From NCBI GenBank assembly GCA_019930625.1, contig CP082844.1:3658001-3722000 (forward strand): a stretch of DNA of 64,000 nt, in the 5' to 3' direction. Shown one piece after another: positions 1-13,003 of this stretch. Numbering within the stretch: position 1 is the first letter of the stretch; every line of letters begins with the position of its first letter. The translations under genes were made by a program, and so were the position numbers. Source of the stretch: Nocardia asteroides (GTDB lineage Bacteria; Actinomycetota; Actinomycetes; Mycobacteriales; Mycobacteriaceae). The notes beneath the pieces are model-generated. The model was not told where the DNA came from. It ran no database searches and saw only the letters and a list, made by a program, of their open reading frames with translations.

Positions 1-3000
1 ACCACGCCCACCTCGGCGCCCTCGGCCTTCAGTTTCACCGCGGCCGCGTGGGCGATCAGGCCGCCGAACGACCAGCCGAGCAGGTGGTAGGGCCCTTCGG
101 GTTGCAGGGTCCGGATCTCGCGCACGTAGCGTTCGGCGAACTCCTCGATCGAGCGCGCGGGTGGTTCGTTGCCGCTCAGATCGGGCGCTTGCAGGCCGTA
201 GATCGGGCGGCCGGGCGCGAGCGCGTCCGCGAACCCCAGGTAGGTCCACGACATCCCGGATGACGGGTGGATGCAGAACAGCGCCGGTTGCGAGCCTCCG
301 AGCCGGATCGGCAGCACCACGTCGAGCCCGAGTCCGCCCGCCGCCGGAACGGCCGGACGCGCCGTGGCCGCCGCTTCTTCCTCGGCGGCGATCCGCGCCG
401 CCGCGGACTGCGCGAAACGGGCCGCCGCGTGCAGCGTGTCGATCCACAGATCGGCCAGCTCGGCGACCTCGTCCCGGCCGAGCAGAGACGACGGGAAGCC
501 GAAGCTCGCCCGCAGCCGGTCCCCGATCACCACGGCGTTCACGTCGATCGCCGCCTGCAAGGGCACGCCGGGATCCTCGGTGACGTGCACGTCACCCAGA
601 TCTTCGGCCGGTAGCCAGCCCAGGCCCTCGAGCCCGGCCGGGATGTCGCCGGTGGAGTACCGGCCGAGGTAGTTGAACCCGACCCGTCCCGGCAGCCGTC
701 GCGGCAACTGCCGCGCGGTCTCGGGGTTGAGGTAGCGCAGCAAGCCGAAGCCGATGCCTTTGTCCGGGACCGCGAGCAGTTGATGCTTCACCGCGCGGAT
801 CGCCCTGCCCAGCGCGGGCCCGCCGGCGAGCGCGTCCTCGATGTCGATCCCCGCCAAGTCGAGGTGAACCGGGTACATGCTGGTGAACCAGCCGATGGTG
901 CGCGAGAGATCGGCGCCGGGCACCACTTCTTCCTGACGGCCGTGACCTTCCAGGCGCAGCAACGCCGACGGGTCGGACTGTCGCCAGCGCACCAGCGCCA
1001 GCGCCAAAGTGGCCAGCAGCGCGTCGTTGACACTGCCCTGGAACAAGCCGGGCAGGGTGGTGAGCAGCGCGGCGGTGACCTCCTCGGACGCCTCCCGCTC
1101 GACCATGCGCAGCGTGCCGGTCCGGTCGAGCTCGGGATCCAGCTCCCGCCCGCCGATCAACGGATCGGGTCCGTCGAGCACGTCATGCCAGTACGCCAGC
1201 TCGGCGCCCCGATGTTCCGAGCGTGCCTCCTCGGCCAGCGCGTGCGCCCACCGCCGCATCGAGGTCCCGGTCTCGGCGAGCACCGGGCTGTTGCCGACCG
1301 ACACCTGAGCCCAGGCGGCCACCAGATCCGGCACCAGGATGCGCCAGGACACGCCGTCGATGACGAGGTGGTGCGCCAGCACGATCAGCCGTCCCGCGCC
1401 GGTGCGCGTGCCCGCGGCGCCCACCGGGTCCAGCCAGATGAACTGCAGCACGGTGCCGTTCGCCGGATCGAGCCGGTCGGCCGCGGCGTCCAGTTCGGTC
1501 ATGGCGAACTCGTGCAGCTCGATCGGCTCGATCGCGTCGAATTCGATGCGGTGCACGAGCGCGTCCACGTCGACCGAGCCGGGCGCGCCGACCACGATGC
1601 GCGGGCCGTCTTCGGCGTCGGCGAGCAGCCGGGCGCGCAGGATGTCGTGCCGGTCCACCGCGGCGGTGAGCACCGCGACGATCTGCGAGCGCTCGATGCC
1701 CACCGGCAGTTCCAAAACCGCGGTCTGGGCGAAGCGGTCGTAGTTCCCGCCCCGCTCGAGCATGTAGTGCACGATCGGCGGGGCAGGCAGCTCGCCGACG
1801 CCGCCGCCGGGCAGTTCCTCCAGCGTCACCGTCGTGCCCGCGGCGTCGACCGCCGCGGCCAGCGCCGCCACCGTGCGGTGCTCGAACACCTGCAAAGGCG
1901 TGCAGTTGATGCCTTGCTGCTTGGCCCGCGACACCAGCTGGATGGCCAGGATGCTGTCTCCGCCGAGGGAGAAGAACGAATCGTCGGCGCCGACCTCCGC
2001 CACGCCGAGCAGTTCACCGAAGATTCCGGCCAGCTGCTGTTCGGTCGGCGTGGACGGTGCGCGGTATTCGGTGCGGTCGGTGGTGAATTCCGGTTCGGGC
2101 AGCGCCTTGCGGTCCAGTTTGCCGACCGCGTTGCGCGGGATCTCGTCCAGCACCACGAACGCCGAGGGCACCATGTAGCCGGGCAGGATGTCGGCGGCGA
2201 ACGCGCGCACTTTCGCCACGTCGAGTTCGACCCCGGGCGCGTGGACCAGGTACGCGGCCAGCGCGGTGGCCCCGGTGGGGCCGGGCACGCCGAGCGTCAG
2301 CGCGAAATCCACGCCCTCGGCGCGGCCGAGCACCGCATCGATCTCGCCGAGCTCGATGCGCTGGCCGCGCACCTTCACCTGGAAATCGGTGCGGCCCAGA
2401 TATTCCAGTTCCAGTCCCGCCTCGCCGCGGATCCAGCGCACCAAGTCGCCGGTCCGGTACATCCGTTCGCCCGCCGCGCCGAACGGGTTCGCGTGGAAGC
2501 GGGCGGCGGTGAGACTCGGCCGCGCGTGGTAGCCGCGAGCCAGCGCGGGGCCTGCGAGGTACAGCTCGCCCGCCACGCCCACCGGGACCGGGCGCAGCCG
2601 GTCGTCGAGCACCAGCGCGGCCGCGCCGTGGACCGGTGTCCCGATGGAAACGGGCAGGCCGAGCTCCATCGGCGTCGAACCCGTTGCCCAGATGGTGAAT
2701 TCGGTGGGGCCGTACAGGTTGACCATGGTGCGTCCGGTGGCCCAGCGTTCGACCAGCTCGGCGCTGACCGCTTCACCGACCGACGCGAGTACCCGCACGC
2801 CGGCCAGTTCGGCGGGATCGAGGGTGGCCAGCGCGGACGGTGTGATCACCAGGTGCGTGACCTGCTCGGCGGCGATCAGCTCGGCGAGCTCGCTGCCGCC
2901 GAACACCTCCGGCGGCGCGACCACCGACGCGCCACCGGAGCCGAACGCCATGAGCGCTTCGAACAGCGACGCGTCGAAACTCGGCGACGCCACTTGCAGT

Positions 3001-6000
3001 ACCCGGGAGTGCTCGTCCAATTCGAGTAACTTCTGTTGCGCGGCGACGAAATCGGCGATGCCGCGGTGGGAGACCGTGACACCCTTCGGCGTGCCGGTGG
3101 AGCCGGAGGTGTAGATCATCCAGGCCGCGTTGTCCAGCCGGATCGGGCTGGGCAGTTTACGCTCGTCCAGTGGGCGGCTGCTCGCGGCGCTCCAGCGTTC
3201 CACGAGGGCCAGGTCGTCGAGCACCAGCCAATTCGTGCTGTCGGGCAGCATCGGGCGGAAGGCGGCGAGGGTGAGGCCCAGCGTCGCGCCGGAATCGGTG
3301 AGCATGTGGTCGATGCGGTCCACCGGGTGCTTCGGGTCGACCGGCAGGAACGCCGCGCCGGCCTTGGCAGCGGCCCACACGCCGGTCAACAGTTCCGCCG
3401 AACGCGGAAGCCCGAGTGCCACCACGGTTTCCGGGCCCGCGCCTTCCTCACGCAACACCCGCGCCAGGCGATTGGCGTGCGCGTCGATCTCCCGATAGGT
3501 GGTGGTGTATCCGCCGACGACCAGGGCGGGCCGCTGCGGGTATCGGTGTGCGGTCTCGGCCAGCAGCCTCGCGAGCGTTGTCGTCCCGGTGGATTCGGGA
3601 CCGCGCACCGGCACCAGCGTCGCGCGTTCGCCGTCGTCGAGGAGGTCGATATCGGCGATACGAACCTCGGGCCGCGCCAGGACCGCCGCGAGCACTCGCC
3701 GCCACCGGTTGGCGAACGCGGCCATCGTGGCCGAGTCGAACAGATCCGTCGCGTAGGTCAGCACGGCGTCGATGCCGGCCGGACCACTGTCGGCGAAGCG
3801 CTCGCGCAGGTCGAGGGTCAGGTCGAACTGGGAGGCGTTGCGGTCGAAATCCTCCACCTCGAAGCGCAGGCCGGGCAGCTCCAGGACCGGTTCGACGAAG
3901 TTCTGCAGCGACAGCGAGACCTGGAACAGCGGATGGTGCGCGGTCGATCGCGGCGGGTCCAGCACTTGGACCAGCCGCTCGAACGGCACGTCCGCGTTGG
4001 CGAAGGCGTCCAGGTCCGCGGACCGGACGGCGTCCAGGAACGCCACGAAGCCTGCTGCGGTATCGACCGGAGTGCGCAACGCCAGAGTGTTGACGAACAT
4101 GCCCACGAGCTGGTCGAGCGCTTCTTCGCCACGTCCGGCGACCGGGGTGCCGATCACCACGTCGTCGGTGCCGCCGAGCCGGGCAAGCAGCACCGCGAGC
4201 GCGGCGTGCACGACCATGAACGGGCTGACGTTGTGCGCGGCGGCGAAGTCCACCAGCGCTCGGTGCGTCTCGGTGTCGACGGTGAAGCCGTGATCGGCGC
4301 TGTGCATGGTCTGCACCGCGGGGCGCGGCCGGTCGGAGGGCAGTTCCAGCACCTCGGGCGCGCCCGCCAGCGTCTCGCGCCAGAACCGGATCTGATCGGC
4401 CGCCAGTGATTGCGGGTCCGCCTCGTCGCCGAGCACCTCGCGATGCCAGAGCGCGAAGTCGGCGTACTGCACCGGCAGCGGGACGCGGATGGCGTGCCCG
4501 CCGCCCGCCCGCTCGGAGTAGGCGGCGACCAGGTCGGCGGCCAGCGGCGCCATCGACGCGCCGTCCGCGCTGATGTGGTGCACGACCAGCACGACGACGT
4601 GCACCGCCGACGTGGCGGCCGCGATCTCGCCGGGGCTCGCCGTATGGCCTGACGCGACCGGTGCGGTGCCCGCGGAGGGGCCGGAGGAGACCGGCGCCGC
4701 ACCGGTGGAATGACCCGACGACACCGGCGCGGCACTCACGGAAGGCTCCGGGCCACCGTGGAGCCGGAACAGGCTCACCCGCAGCGGCGGTTGGGTGGCG
4801 AGATCGAATCCGGTGCCCGCCAGTTCGGTGATCCGGGCGCGCAGCGCCGCGCCGTCCCCGGTGCCGACCACCGGCATGTCGGGCACGGCGACGTCGGCGC
4901 CGACCACCACCTGACGCGGTCCCTCCGCGTCCGCCGGATAGAGCGTGCGCAGGCTCTCGTGCCGGTCGACCACATCGACGAGCGCGGCCCGCAGCGCGTC
5001 GACGTCGAGTTCGCCGGTGAGCCGCAGCGCCACCGCGATGTTGTAGGCGGCCGAGGCGGGATCCATCCGGTTGAGCACCCACATGCGCTGCTGCGCGGGG
5101 GACAGCGGAACGCGATCGGGCCGGATCCGCGGCGCCAGGGCGAATCGGCCCGGCGCATCGCCGGTGGCCGGGATCACCCGGGCGGACAGCTGAGCCACGG
5201 TCGGCGCGTCGAACACCTCGCGCAGCGCGATCCGCGAGCCGAGCGCCGCGTTCACCCGCGCCACCACTTTCGTCGCGCTGAGCGAATTGCCGCCGAGTTC
5301 GAAGAACGACTGGTCGACGCCGACTCGCTCGCGCTCGAGCACCTCGCCGAACACCGCGGCCACCGCCTCCTCGACCGGTGTGCGCGGCGCGAGGTAGGGG
5401 CGGTGGCTCTCGGAGAAGTCCGGCACCGGAAGGGCTTTGCGATCCAGTTTGCCGACCGGGGTGAGCGGAATCGTGTCGAGCACCACCAGGTAGCCGGGCA
5501 CCATGTAGCCGGGCAACTCGGCGGCCACCTGGGCGCGCAGCCGCTCGACGTCCAACCGAACGCCCTCGACGGGCAGCACATAGGAGACCAGCACGGTGGT
5601 CCCGGCAGGGCCGGTGCGCCCGATGGTCACCGCGTACTCGACCTCGTCGTCACGGGAGAGCACCGCGTCGATCTCGCCCAGCTCGATGCGCAGGCCGCGG
5701 ATCTTGACCTGGAAGTCGCTGCGGCCCAGATACTCCAGCTCGTAACCGTTGCCGTTGTCGACCCAGCGCACCATATCGCCGGTGCGGTACATCCGGCCGC
5801 CGGGTTCGCCGAACGGGTCGGCGACGAACCGGCTCGCGGTCATCTCGAAGCGGTTGAAGTAGCCGCGGGCGAGCGCGGGGCCCGCCAGATACAGCTCACC
5901 GGGCACTCCGACGGGCACCGGACGCAGCCAGGTGTCCAGCACCACCGTGGCCGATCCGCGGATCGGTCCGCCGATCGTGATCGGCTCACCCGAGACGAGT

Positions 6001-9000
6001 TCGCCAGGGCCGGTCGCCCAGATGCTGAACTCGGTGGGGCCGTACAGGTTCACCATGCGCCTGCCCGGCGCCCATCGCTCGATCAGCTCCGGCGTCGCCG
6101 CCTCGCCCGCGACCGCCAGCACGCGCAGATGTTCCAGGCCGGCGGGTTCCATGGTGGCCAGCGCCGACGGCGTGATCACCGCGTGGGTGACGCGCTGGGT
6201 GCGCAGCAGGGTTTCCAATTCCGTTCCGCCGTAGACGTCCGGCGGCGACACCACCAGCCTGCCGCCCGCGCCGTGCGCGGTGAGCAGCTCGAACACCGAG
6301 GCGTCGAAGCTGGGGGAGGCCACCTGGAGCGCGCTGGCGGTGTGATCCAACCCGAGCGTCTCCCGTTGCGCGGCGACAAGGTTCGCGATTCCGCGGTGGC
6401 TGAGCAGCACGGCCTTCGGTTTGCCGGTGGAGCCGGAGGTGTAGATCAGGTAGGCCGTCTGGTCCAGGTCGATCGGCCCGCCGCGCTCCTCGTCGGTGAT
6501 CGGCGCTTCGGAGACCGTCATCACCCGCCGGATGGTGTTGAGGTCGTCGAGCAGCAGCCAGTCGATCGTGCCTGGCAGCGTCTCGCCGGTCGCGGTGACC
6601 GTCACGCCGATCGGGGCCTTGGAGTCGGTGAGCATGTGCTCGATGCGCTCCACGGGGTAGTTCGGGTCCAGTGGGGCGAACGCCGCGCCGGTCTTGGCCA
6701 GCGCCCACACCGCGACCACCGATTCCAGTGAGCGGGTGAGTGCCAGCACGACGAACACCTCGCGCCCGACACCCCGGCGCAGCAGCATCCGGGCGAAGCG
6801 ATTGGACCAGGCGTCGAGTTCGCCGTAGGACATGGTGAGTTCACCGGCGGTGATCGCGATCGCGTCCGGATCGATCCGCGCGCCCGCGGTGAGCAGCTCG
6901 GGCATGGTGGCCTGCGGCACCGACTCCGGGCCGCGCACCGGCACGAGCGCGGCGCGTTCGGCCTCGTCGCAGTACTGCAGTTGCGAGACCAGCGCGTGGG
7001 GGCTGTCCGCCAGCTGGGTGAGCAACCGGACGAACCGATCCAGCAGCGGCAGGGCCGCTTCCCGCGGAAGTTGGTCGGCCATGTACTTCAGCGTGATCCG
7101 CAGCGTGTCCTGACCGTTGTCGCCGCGCAGCGGGATCACCATGAGATTCAACGGGTACGGCGTCGCGTCGGTGCCTTCCACGTCGAGCACCCGCATGCCC
7201 GCGATGTCCAGCGCCTGCGACAGCGCCTCGCGATCGATCGGATAGGACTCGAAAACGGTCAGCGTGTCGAACAGTTCGGCCAGCCCCACCGCTTGGTGGA
7301 TGGCGGCCAGTCCCACGTGCTGGTGGTCCAGCAGCCGCACCTGCTCGGACTGCAGGCGCGCGAGGAGGTCGGTGACCTTCTCCGACGGATCCAGCCGCAC
7401 CCGCACCGGCAGCGTGTTGATGAACAGGCCGACCATCTCCTCGACTCCGGCCAGTTCCGGCGGCCGTCCCGAGACGGTGCCGCCGAACACCACGTCGGTG
7501 CGACCGGTGAGCATGGCCAGCAGCATCGCCCACGCGGCCTGCACCAAGGTGTTCACCGTGGCGCCCGCTTCCCGGCCCGTGGTCTCCAGCCCGGCGACGG
7601 TGGCGCGGGACAGGTCGACGGAGATCATCCCGGTCTCGGTCGATTCGATTCCGGCGAGGGTGGGCACCGCGCGGGTCGGCGTGTCGATGCCGGCCAGCGA
7701 ATCGGTCCATGCCGCGAGGGATTCGCTGTCGTCCCTGCTCGCCAGCCAGGTCAGGAACTCGCGATAGGAATGCGCCTGCGGCAGGGCCGTGGTGTCGCCG
7801 TCGGTGACGTAGAGGGTGAGCAGTTCGCGCACGAGCAGCGGCGTCGACCAGCCGTCCAGCACCAAGTGGTGATTGGTCAGCACGAAGCGGTAGGTGTCGG
7901 GTGCGATCCGGATGAGCGTGCAGCGCAGCAGCGGGGGATGGGTGAGCTCGAACCGGGTGCGCGCGTCCAGCGCGATCAGCCGGTCCAGCTCCCTGGCGCG
8001 CTCGTCCTCGTCGGCCATGCCGGTGAGATCCGCTTCCCGCCACTCGATCTCGGCGTCGGCCAGAACCAGCTGGCGCGGGCCGTCCTCGGTCTCGACGAAG
8101 GCGACGCGCAGGTTCTCGTGGCGGGTCACCAAAGCCTGTGCGGCGCGACGCAACCGGGCCGCGTCGACGGTGCCCGCCAGGGTGAGCAGCGACTGCACCG
8201 TGTAACCGTCCGCGGTGTCGGAGTCGTAGAGCGCGTGGAAGAGCAGACCGTATTGCAGCGGCGAAAGCGGCCACACGTCGGCGAGGTTCGGGTAGTCGCG
8301 CTCCCAGGCATCGATCTGCGCCTGGGTGACGGTGACCAGGTCGAAGTCCGACGGTGTGCGTCCGCCCGCGCTCGCGGACCCGGCGTGCCCGGCGAGCGCG
8401 GCCAGCGCCTGCCCCCACAGCGCGGCGAGCTCGCCGAGGTCGGCCTCGTCGAACAGCCGTGCGGCGTAGGCCCAGGTCACTTCCAGGCCCGCGTCGGTGA
8501 GCACGGCGTTGATGTCCACCGCGGCGGCCAGCGGCGCGCGGTCGTCCTGGGTCGCGGCGAACCGGCGCGGCAGCCACGGCTGCGCGTCGCCGCCGGTGGA
8601 CGCGCGACCGAGGTAGTTGAAGCTGATCTGGGGGGTGGGCGCGTCCGCGAGCGCCGCCGCGGTCTCCGGGACCAGGTAGCGCAGCATGCCGAACCCGATG
8701 CCCTTGTCCGGCAGGGCGCGCAGCTGTTCCTTGGTCGCCTTGATCGCCGCGCCCGCCGCGGGGCCGCCCGCGAACGCCTCCGCCACGTCGATGCCGGTCA
8801 GATCGATCGCGACCGGGTAGACGCTGGTGAACCAGCCCACCGTGCGCGCCACGTCGGCGCCGGGCAGGATGGTCTCCTCGCGGCCGTGGCCCTCCAGCGT
8901 GAACAGCGCCGAGGTGCGCCCTCGCCAACGGGCCAGCGCCAGCACGAGCCCTGCCAGCAGCACGTCGTCGGCGCCGCAGTGGAAACGGTCCGGCGCGGTG

Positions 9001-12000
9001 GTGAGCACGGTCCGCGCGATGTCCGGCGCAACGAGGGTCGTCAGATTCGCCATCGAGCCCACCACATCGCGGGCGGGGTCCATCGGCGCCGAGCCGAGCG
9101 CGGGGTCGGGCGTGGCCAGAACGCGTTGCCACATCGGCAATTCCGCGGTGCGCGTGGCCGCGTGCTCGCGCTGTCCGTGGGCCCAGCGCCGGAACGAGGT
9201 ACCGACCGGCGCGAGCTCGGCGCCCAGCGCGGCGGTGGCCAGATCCGGCAGCAGGATGCGCCAGGAGATGCCGTCGGTGACGAGATGGTGCAGCACCAGC
9301 CACAGCAGCGGCGCGGCGCCGGCGCGCTCGATCCACACGAAGCGCGCGACCACGCCCGCCTCCGGGTCGAGCAGGTCGGCGGCGCGCTGCAACGCACCCT
9401 CGCAGGTCGCCTCGAGATCCGTCTCCGCGGTCACGACGTCGAGCAGGGGGCCCGCGTGCACCGCACCGCGTTCGGCGACCACCCAGTTCCAGCCGTCGCT
9501 CGTGCGGCGCAGCGTCGAGCGCAGCACGTCGTGCCGGTCCAGCAGCGCCTGGAGCGCGGCGACCAGACTCGCGCGCTCGATGCCGGTGGGCAGATCGATC
9601 AGCACGGCCTGGGCGAACCGCTGCCACGTGTCGCCGTGCTCGAGCATCGCGTGCACGATCGGCGTCGGCTCCACCTCGCCCACCCCGCCGCCGGGCAGCT
9701 CGTGCACCACCCCGGTCGGTACTTCGGCGGCCACCGCGGCGAGCGCGGCGACGGTCTTGCGCTCGAAGACATCGCGCGCGCTGAGCCCGAGCCCTGCCGC
9801 CTTCGCCCGCGACACCAGCTGGATCGAGACGATGCTGTCGCCGCCGAGTGCGAAGAAGCTCTCGTCGACACCTACCGATTCCAGCCCGAGCACCTCCGCG
9901 AACAACGCGGCGAGGAGCTCCTCGCGTGGCGTGGACGGCGGCCTGGTCGTGCTCGTGCGCGCACCGAACTCCGGTGCGGGCAGCGCCTTGCGGTCCACCT
10001 TGCCAAGCGGTGTGAGCGGGAGGCTGTCGAGCACCATGACCACCGAGGGCACCATGTAGGCCGGGAGTGTTTCGCCCGCAGCGGCTTTCAGGGCCTCCGG
10101 ATGCAACTCCGCGCCCGGCTTCGGCAGCACGTACGACACGAGCGCGGTCGCGCCCGAACCGGTTTCGACGCCGAGGGTGAGCGCGAAGTCGACGTCGGGA
10201 TGCCGCTGCAGGGCGGCGTCGATCTCGCCGAGCTCGATGCGGAAGCCGCGCACCTTGACCTGGAAATCGCTGCGCCCCTGGTACTCCAGTTCGGCACGAC
10301 CGTCGTGCTCGACCCAGCGCACCAGGTCTCCGGTGCGATACATGCGCTCGCCGGTCGCGTAGGGGTTGGCGACGAATCGGTCGGCGGTGAGCCCGTTGCG
10401 CCGGTGATAGCCGCGGGCCACACCGGGACCGGCGAGGTAGAGTTCGCCGGTCGTACCCGGCGGCAGCGGCCGCAGCCACGGGTCGAGGACGACGGCCGAC
10501 ACCTCGCGGGCCAGACCGCCGATGGTGATCGGGCTGTCGGGTGTCAGCGGGGCGCTGAGGGTCACGGTGACGGTGGTCTCGGTGGGGCCGTAGCCGTTCA
10601 GCAAGGTCCGGCCCGACCATTTCGCGACCAGCTCGGGCGGGCAGGCGTCGCCGCCGACGATCACGGTGCGCAGGTCGGGCAGCGTGGCCGGGTCGAGCGA
10701 TCCGACGACGGCCGGGGTCACGTTGAGATGGGTCACGCGGTGGGCGCGCAGCACCTGAGCCAGCTCCGCGCCCGCGTACGCCGACGGCGGCACAACGGCC
10801 AGCGTCGCGCCCGCCGCGAGCGTGACCAGAATCTCCTCGACGGAGATGTCGAAACTCGGTGATACAGCATGGGCGACAACCGAATTCGCGTCGATGCCGA
10901 AACCGGCGCCGGAACTCGCCACCAGGTTGGCCAGGCCGCGATGCGGGACGAGCACGCCTTTGGGGAGTCCGGTGGAGCCGGAGGTATAGATGACGTACGC
11001 GACCTGGTCGGGGCGCAGCGCGGCGGTGCGCTCGGCGTCGGTCAGCGGTGCGGCGTCCTGCTCGCCCAACGCCCGCTCGGTGCCCTCGTCATCGAGGATC
11101 AGCCAGGACACCCGATCCGACAACGACTTTCGCGCCGACGCCGTCGTCACCCCGGCGACGACTCCGCTGTCGCCGACCATGTGCTCGATCCGGTCGGCCG
11201 GATAGGTCGGGTCGATCGGCACGAACGCCGCGCCGGTCTTGGCCACCGCGATCGTCGCCAGGACCGACTGGATCGACCGCGGAATCGAGATCGCCACGGT
11301 GTGTTCGGGGCCGGCGCCCGCGGCGATCAGCACCCGCGCCAGCCGGTTGGTGTAGTCGTCCAGCCCGCGGTAGGTCAGCGCGGTCTCGCCTTCGACGAGC
11401 GCGGTCGCCAGCGGATCCCGGGCCGCGCCCTCGGCGAGGATGTCCGGCAGCGTCCGCGCCGCGACGCCCACGGGGCCGCGCGCGGGGGCGAAGTCCGCGC
11501 GCTCGTCGGCCGACAGCACCGGGACGGTCGCCAACGGCGCGTCCGGTCCCGCGGCGAGGAAGCGGTGCAGGAAGGACAGGAACCGGCGGTGCTGCCCGGT
11601 CAGCTCGGCGTCGGTGTAGAGGTTGCCGTTGGCCTGGAAGTCGACATGCGTGCTCTCGCCGCCGACGCCCGGATACAGGTTGACGAACAGGTCATCGATC
11701 AAACCGGAGGTCAGCACGTGCAGCCGGCCGGTGACCTGGCCGAGCTGAATCCTGGTGTCGACCATCATCAGGTTCACCGAGGGGCCGAAAGACGCGGCCT
11801 CGTCCATCGGCCAGCCGAGGTCGCGGAAGATGTCTTCCTGCCGGTAGCGCTGGCGCCGCAGCGCACCCGTCAACTCGCCCTGGGCGGCGCGGATGACGTC
11901 GCCCACCGTCGTGGAGGGCGTCAGGCGCAGCCGCAGCGGAACGACGTTGGCGATCATGCCGCCGGAACGCCGCAGCGTGGCGGTGGTGCGCGCGGACACG

Positions 12001-12854
12001 GGAAGGCTGAGCACGACCTCGGGTGCGCCGGTCATCGCCGACAGGTACGCGCCGAACGCGGCGACCACGGTCGGCGCGACGCCGGAGGACACCTGCTCGG
12101 CGACGTCAGCCAGCAGTCGGGCGGTGTCGGCGGGCAGCGCGCCCGCGACCCGCCTCGGATGCCCGTCCACGCCCGCGGTGCGACCGGCCAGGTTCACCGG
12201 ATCGGCCATGCCGTCCAGATGTGCCAGCCAGTGCTCGCGGTCGGCGACGAACCGCTCCGAACTGCGGTAGGCCAGGTCCGCGTCGACAATCTTGCGCAGG
12301 TCCTCCGCCTTCGCCGGCGGCGCTGCACGGCCCTCCACGGCGGCGTTGTAGAGCTCTCCGGTGCGCTGCACCATGGTCAGCGCGCCCATACCGTCCAGCA
12401 CGATGTGGTGGATCCGGGAATACCAGAACCAGCGTTCCGCTCCGACGCGCAGCATGGCGATGCGCACCAGGCGGTCGCGGGTCAGTTCCAACGGCGCCTC
12501 GTACTCGGCGCGCATCCAGGTGTGCGCGGCCGCCTCGGGGTCGGGTTCGGAGCGGAAGTCGAACGTTTCCAGGCTGTCGTCGAGGGTGGGGTCGACGAAT
12601 TGGAACGGGTGCCCCTCCACTTCGACGAGACGGAGGTAGCCGGTGCCGAACTCGCGCCCGGCCTGCTGCGCCGAACGCGCGAGCAGGTCGAGGTCGATCG
12701 GTCCGTTCAGTTCGACGTACTGGGCGATGGAGATCGGAGTGTCACCGGCGACGTGCTGGGCGAACCAGATGCCGCGCTGTGCCGCCGACAAGGCGAAGGC
12801 CCCGTCGGGAAGAACCGTGTCCGTATTTTTCGCCGAAAGGGAAGGCTGTTGCAT
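1..12854 (-). CDS. Three-module nonribosomal peptide synthetase (C-A-T-E-C-A-T-C-A-T-E-TE), 3' end cut by window
   Basis: One open frame of at least 4,284 codons; ATG at 12854 has AGGA six bases upstream. Domain order with rough residues: C1 10-440 (HHIVLDG near 148, EntF-like N-terminus); A1 455-960 (YTSGSTG near 621); T1 GGDS near 1003; E1 1040-1495 ([10 protein letters not shown]); C2 1525-1955 (HHLVLDG); A2 1970-2470; T2 GGNS near 2521; C3 2580-3070 (HHISADG); A3 3080-3580; T3 GGDS near 3631; E2 3670-4125 ([10 protein letters not shown]); TE from about 4180 with GWSFGG near 4258. All HHxxxDG motifs are intact, and GGDS precedes both E domains while GGNS precedes the plain C. Predicted product: a tripeptide with D-configured first and third residues, made in the cytoplasm and released by the TE. 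C1 resembles EntF, so an upstream aryl or peptidyl donor is possible; siderophore function is inferred. No MbtH-like gene is visible. Confidence 0.93.
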   Translation of the reverse strand, partial: MQQPSLSAKNTDTVLPDGAFALSAAQRGIWFAQHVAGDTPISIAQYVELNGPIDLDLLARSAQQAGREFGTGYLRLVEVEGHPFQFVDPTLDDSLETFDFRSEPDPEAAAHTWMRAEYEAPLELTRDRLVRIAMLRVGAERWFWYSRIHHIVLDGMGALTMVQRTGELYNAAVEGRAAPPAKAEDLRKIVDADLAYRSSERFVADREHWLAHLDGMADPVNLAGRTAGVDGHPRRVAGALPADTARLLADVAEQVSSGVAPTVVAAFGAYLSAMTGAPEVVLSLPVSARTTATLRRSGGMIANVVPLRLRLTPSTTVGDVIRAAQGELTGALRRQRYRQEDIFRDLGWPMDEAASFGPSVNLMMVDTRIQLGQVTGRLHVLTSGLIDDLFVNLYPGVGGESTHVDFQANGNLYTDAELTGQHRRFLSFLHRFLAAGPDAPLATVPVLSADERADFAPARGPVGVAARTLPDILAEGAARDPLATALVEGETALTYRGLDDYTNRLARVLIAAGAGPEHTVAISIPRSIQSVLATIAVAKTGAAFVPIDPTYPADRIEHMVGDSGVVAGVTTASARKSLSDRVSWLILDDEGTERALGEQDAAPLTDAERTAALRPDQVAYVIYTSGSTGLPKGVLVPHRGLANLVASSGAGFGIDANSVVAHAVSPSFDISVEEILVTLAAGATLAVVPPSAYAGAELAQVLRAHRVTHLNVTPAVVGSLDPATLPDLRTVIVGGDACPPELVAKWSGRTLLNGYGPTETTVTVTLSAPLTPDSPITIGGLAREVSAVVLDPWLRPLPPGTTGELYLAGPGVARGYHRRNGLTADRFVANPYATGERMYRTGDLVRWVEHDGRAELEYQGRSDFQVKVRGFRIELGEIDAALQRHPDVDFALTLGVETGSGATALVSYVLPKPGAELHPEALKAAAGETLPAYMVPSVVMVLDSLPLTPLGKVDRKALPAPEFGARTSTTRPPSTPREELLAALFAEVLGLESVGVDESFFALGGDSIVSIQLVSRAKAAGLGLSARDVFERKTVAALAAVAAEVPTGVVHELPGGGVGEVEPTPIVHAMLEHGDTWQRFAQAVLIDLPTGIERASLVAALQALLDRHDVLRSTLRRTSDGWNWVVAERGAVHAGPLLDVVTAETDLEATCEGALQRAADLLDPEAGVVARFVWIERAGAAPLLWLVLHHLVTDGISWRILLPDLATAALGAELAPVGTSFRRWAHGQREHAATRTAELPMWQRVLATPDPALGSAPMDPARDVVGSMANLTTLVAPDIARTVLTTAPDRFHCGADDVLLAGLVLALARWRGRTSALFTLEGHGREETILPGADVARTVGWFTSVYPVAIDLTGIDVAEAFAGGPAAGAAIKATKEQLRALPDKGIGFGMLRYLVPETAAALADAPTPQISFNYLGRASTGGDAQPWLPRRFAATQDDRAPLAAAVDINAVLTDAGLEVTWAYAARLFDEADLGELAALWGQALAALAGHAGSASAGGRTPSDFDLVTVTQAQIDAWERDYPNLADVWPLSPLQYGLLFHALYDSDTADGYTVQSLLTLAGTVDAARLRRAAQALVTRHENLRVAFVETEDGPRQLVLADAEIEWREADLTGMADEDERARELDRLIALDARTRFELTHPPLLRCTLIRIAPDTYRFVLTNHHLVLDGWSTPLLVRELLTLYVTDGDTTALPQAHSYREFLTWLASRDDSESLAAWTDSLAGIDTPTRAVPTLAGIESTETGMISVDLSRATVAGLETTGREAGATVNTLVQAAWAMLLAMLTGRTDVVFGGTVSGRPPELAGVEEMVGLFINTLPVRVRLDPSEKVTDLLARLQSEQVRLLDHQHVGLAAIHQAVGLAELFDTLTVFESYPIDREALSQALDIAGMRVLDVEGTDATPYPLNLMVIPLRGDNGQDTLRITLKYMADQLPREAALPLLDRFVRLLTQLADSPHALVSQLQYCDEAERAALVPVRGPESVPQATMPELLTAGARIDPDAIAITAGELTMSYGELDAWSNRFARMLLRRGVGREVFVVLALTRSLESVVAVWALAKTGAAFAPLDPNYPVERIEHMLTDSKAPIGVTVTATGETLPGTIDWLLLDDLNTIRRVMTVSEAPITDEERGGPIDLDQTAYLIYTSGSTGKPKAVLLSHRGIANLVAAQRETLGLDHTASALQVASPSFDASVFELLTAHGAGGRLVVSPPDVYGGTELETLLRTQRVTHAVITPSALATMEPAGLEHLRVLAVAGEAATPELIERWAPGRRMVNLYGPTEFSIWATGPGELVSGEPITIGGPIRGSATVVLDTWLRPVPVGVPGELYLAGPALARGYFNRFEMTASRFVADPFGEPGGRMYRTGDMVRWVDNGNGYELEYLGRSDFQVKIRGLRIELGEIDAVLSRDDEVEYAVTIGRTGPAGTTVLVSYVLPVEGVRLDVERLRAQVAAELPGYMVPGYLVVLDTIPLTPVGKLDRKALPVPDFSESHRPYLAPRTPVEEAVAAVFGEVLERERVGVDQSFFELGGNSLSATKVVARVNAALGSRIALREVFDAPTVAQLSARVIPATGDAPGRFALAPRIRPDRVPLSPAQQRMWVLNRMDPASAAYNIAVALRLTGELDVDALRAALVDVVDRHESLRTLYPADAEGPRQVVVGADVAVPDMPVVGTGDGAALRARITELAGTGFDLATQPPLRVSLFRLHGGPEPSVSAAPVSSGHSTGAAPVSSGPSAGTAPVASGHTASPGEIAAATSAVHVVVLVVHHISADGASMAPLAADLVAAYSERAGGGHAIRVPLPVQYADFALWHREVLGDEADPQSLAADQIRFWRETLAGAPEVLELPSDRPRPAVQTMHSADHGFTVDTETHRALVDFAAAHNVSPFMVVHAALAVLLARLGGTDDVVIGTPVAGRGEEALDQLVGMFVNTLALRTPVDTAAGFVAFLDAVRSADLDAFANADVPFERLVQVLDPPRSTAHHPLFQVSLSLQNFVEPVLELPGLRFEVEDFDRNASQFDLTLDLRERFADSGPAGIDAVLTYATDLFDSATMAAFANRWRRVLAAVLARPEVRIADIDLLDDGERATLVPVRGPESTGTTTLARLLAETAHRYPQRPALVVGGYTTTYREIDAHANRLARVLREEGAGPETVVALGLPRSAELLTGVWAAAKAGAAFLPVDPKHPVDRIDHMLTDSGATLGLTLAAFRPMLPDSTNWLVLDDLALVERWSAASSRPLDERKLPSPIRLDNAAWMIYTSGSTGTPKGVTVSHRGIADFVAAQQKLLELDEHSRVLQVASPSFDASLFEALMAFGSGGASVVAPPEVFGGSELAELIAAEQVTHLVITPSALATLDPAELAGVRVLASVGEAVSAELVERWATGRTMVNLYGPTEFTIWATGSTPMELGLPVSIGTPVHGAAALVLDDRLRPVPVGVAGELYLAGPALARGYHARPSLTAARFHANPFGAAGERMYRTGDLVRWIRGEAGLELEYLGRTDFQVKVRGQRIELGEIDAVLGRAEGVDFALTLGVPGPTGATALAAYLVHAPGVELDVAKVRAFAADILPGYMVPSAFVVLDEIPRNAVGKLDRKALPEPEFTTDRTEYRAPSTPTEQQLAGIFGELLGVAEVGADDSFFSLGGDSILAIQLVSRAKQQGINCTPLQVFEHRTVAALAAAVDAAGTTVTLEELPGGGVGELPAPPIVHYMLERGGNYDRFAQTAVLELPVGIERSQIVAVLTAAVDRHDILRARLLADAEDGPRIVVGAPGSVDVDALVHRIEFDAIEPIELHEFAMTELDAAADRLDPANGTVLQFIWLDPVGAAGTRTGAGRLIVLAHHLVIDGVSWRILVPDLVAAWAQVSVGNSPVLAETGTSMRRWAHALAEEARSEHRGAELAYWHDVLDGPDPLIGGRELDPELDRTGTLRMVEREASEEVTAALLTTLPGLFQGSVNDALLATLALALVRWRQSDPSALLRLEGHGRQEEVVPGADLSRTIGWFTSMYPVHLDLAGIDIEDALAGGPALGRAIRAVKHQLLAVPDKGIGFGLLRYLNPETARQLPRRLPGRVGFNYLGRYSTGDIPAGLEGLGWLPAEDLGDVHVTEDPGVPLQAAIDVNAVVIGDRLRASFGFPSSLLGRDEVAELADLWIDTLHAAARFAQSAAARIAAEEEAAATARPAVPAAGGLGLDVVLPIRLGGSQPALFCIHPSSGMSWTYLGFADALAPGRPIYGLQAPDLSGNEPPARSIEEFAERYVREIRTLQPEGPYHLLGWSFGGLIAHAAAVKLKAEGAEVGV
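4644..4742 (-). repeat. Three tandem 33-bp in-frame repeats inside NRPS condensation domain 3
   Basis: Units at 4710-4742, 4677-4709 and 4644-4676 encode three consecutive 11-residue units, [22 protein letters not shown] and [11 protein letters not shown], at residues 2705-2737. They sit just before the beta strand that leads into the HHISADG catalytic motif, where ordinary C domains have a short turn. The insert is rich in Ala, Ser, Pro and Gly, is probably a flexible surface loop, and keeps the frame. Confidence 0.9.
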
Positions 12855-13003
12855 GACGTGTCCTACGTTCAGACCGCGGTCGGACTACCCGGCGATGACC
12901 GCCCGTAGCCGCCGCGGTTGCGGTAGTACCTGCCGCCGCACAGCTCGCGGCAAGTCAATTCTGAACCGGCGCGGTCGGCGCTGCGGGGGTATTGCGCACA
13001 CTG

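Noticed and set aside
780..10862. Very long open frames on the plus strand (780-3029, 3036-4409, 4710-6731, 6981-10862)
   Set aside because: They are antisense to the NRPS, rich in Arg, Gly and His, match no family and follow from the high-GC third-position bias of the real gene.
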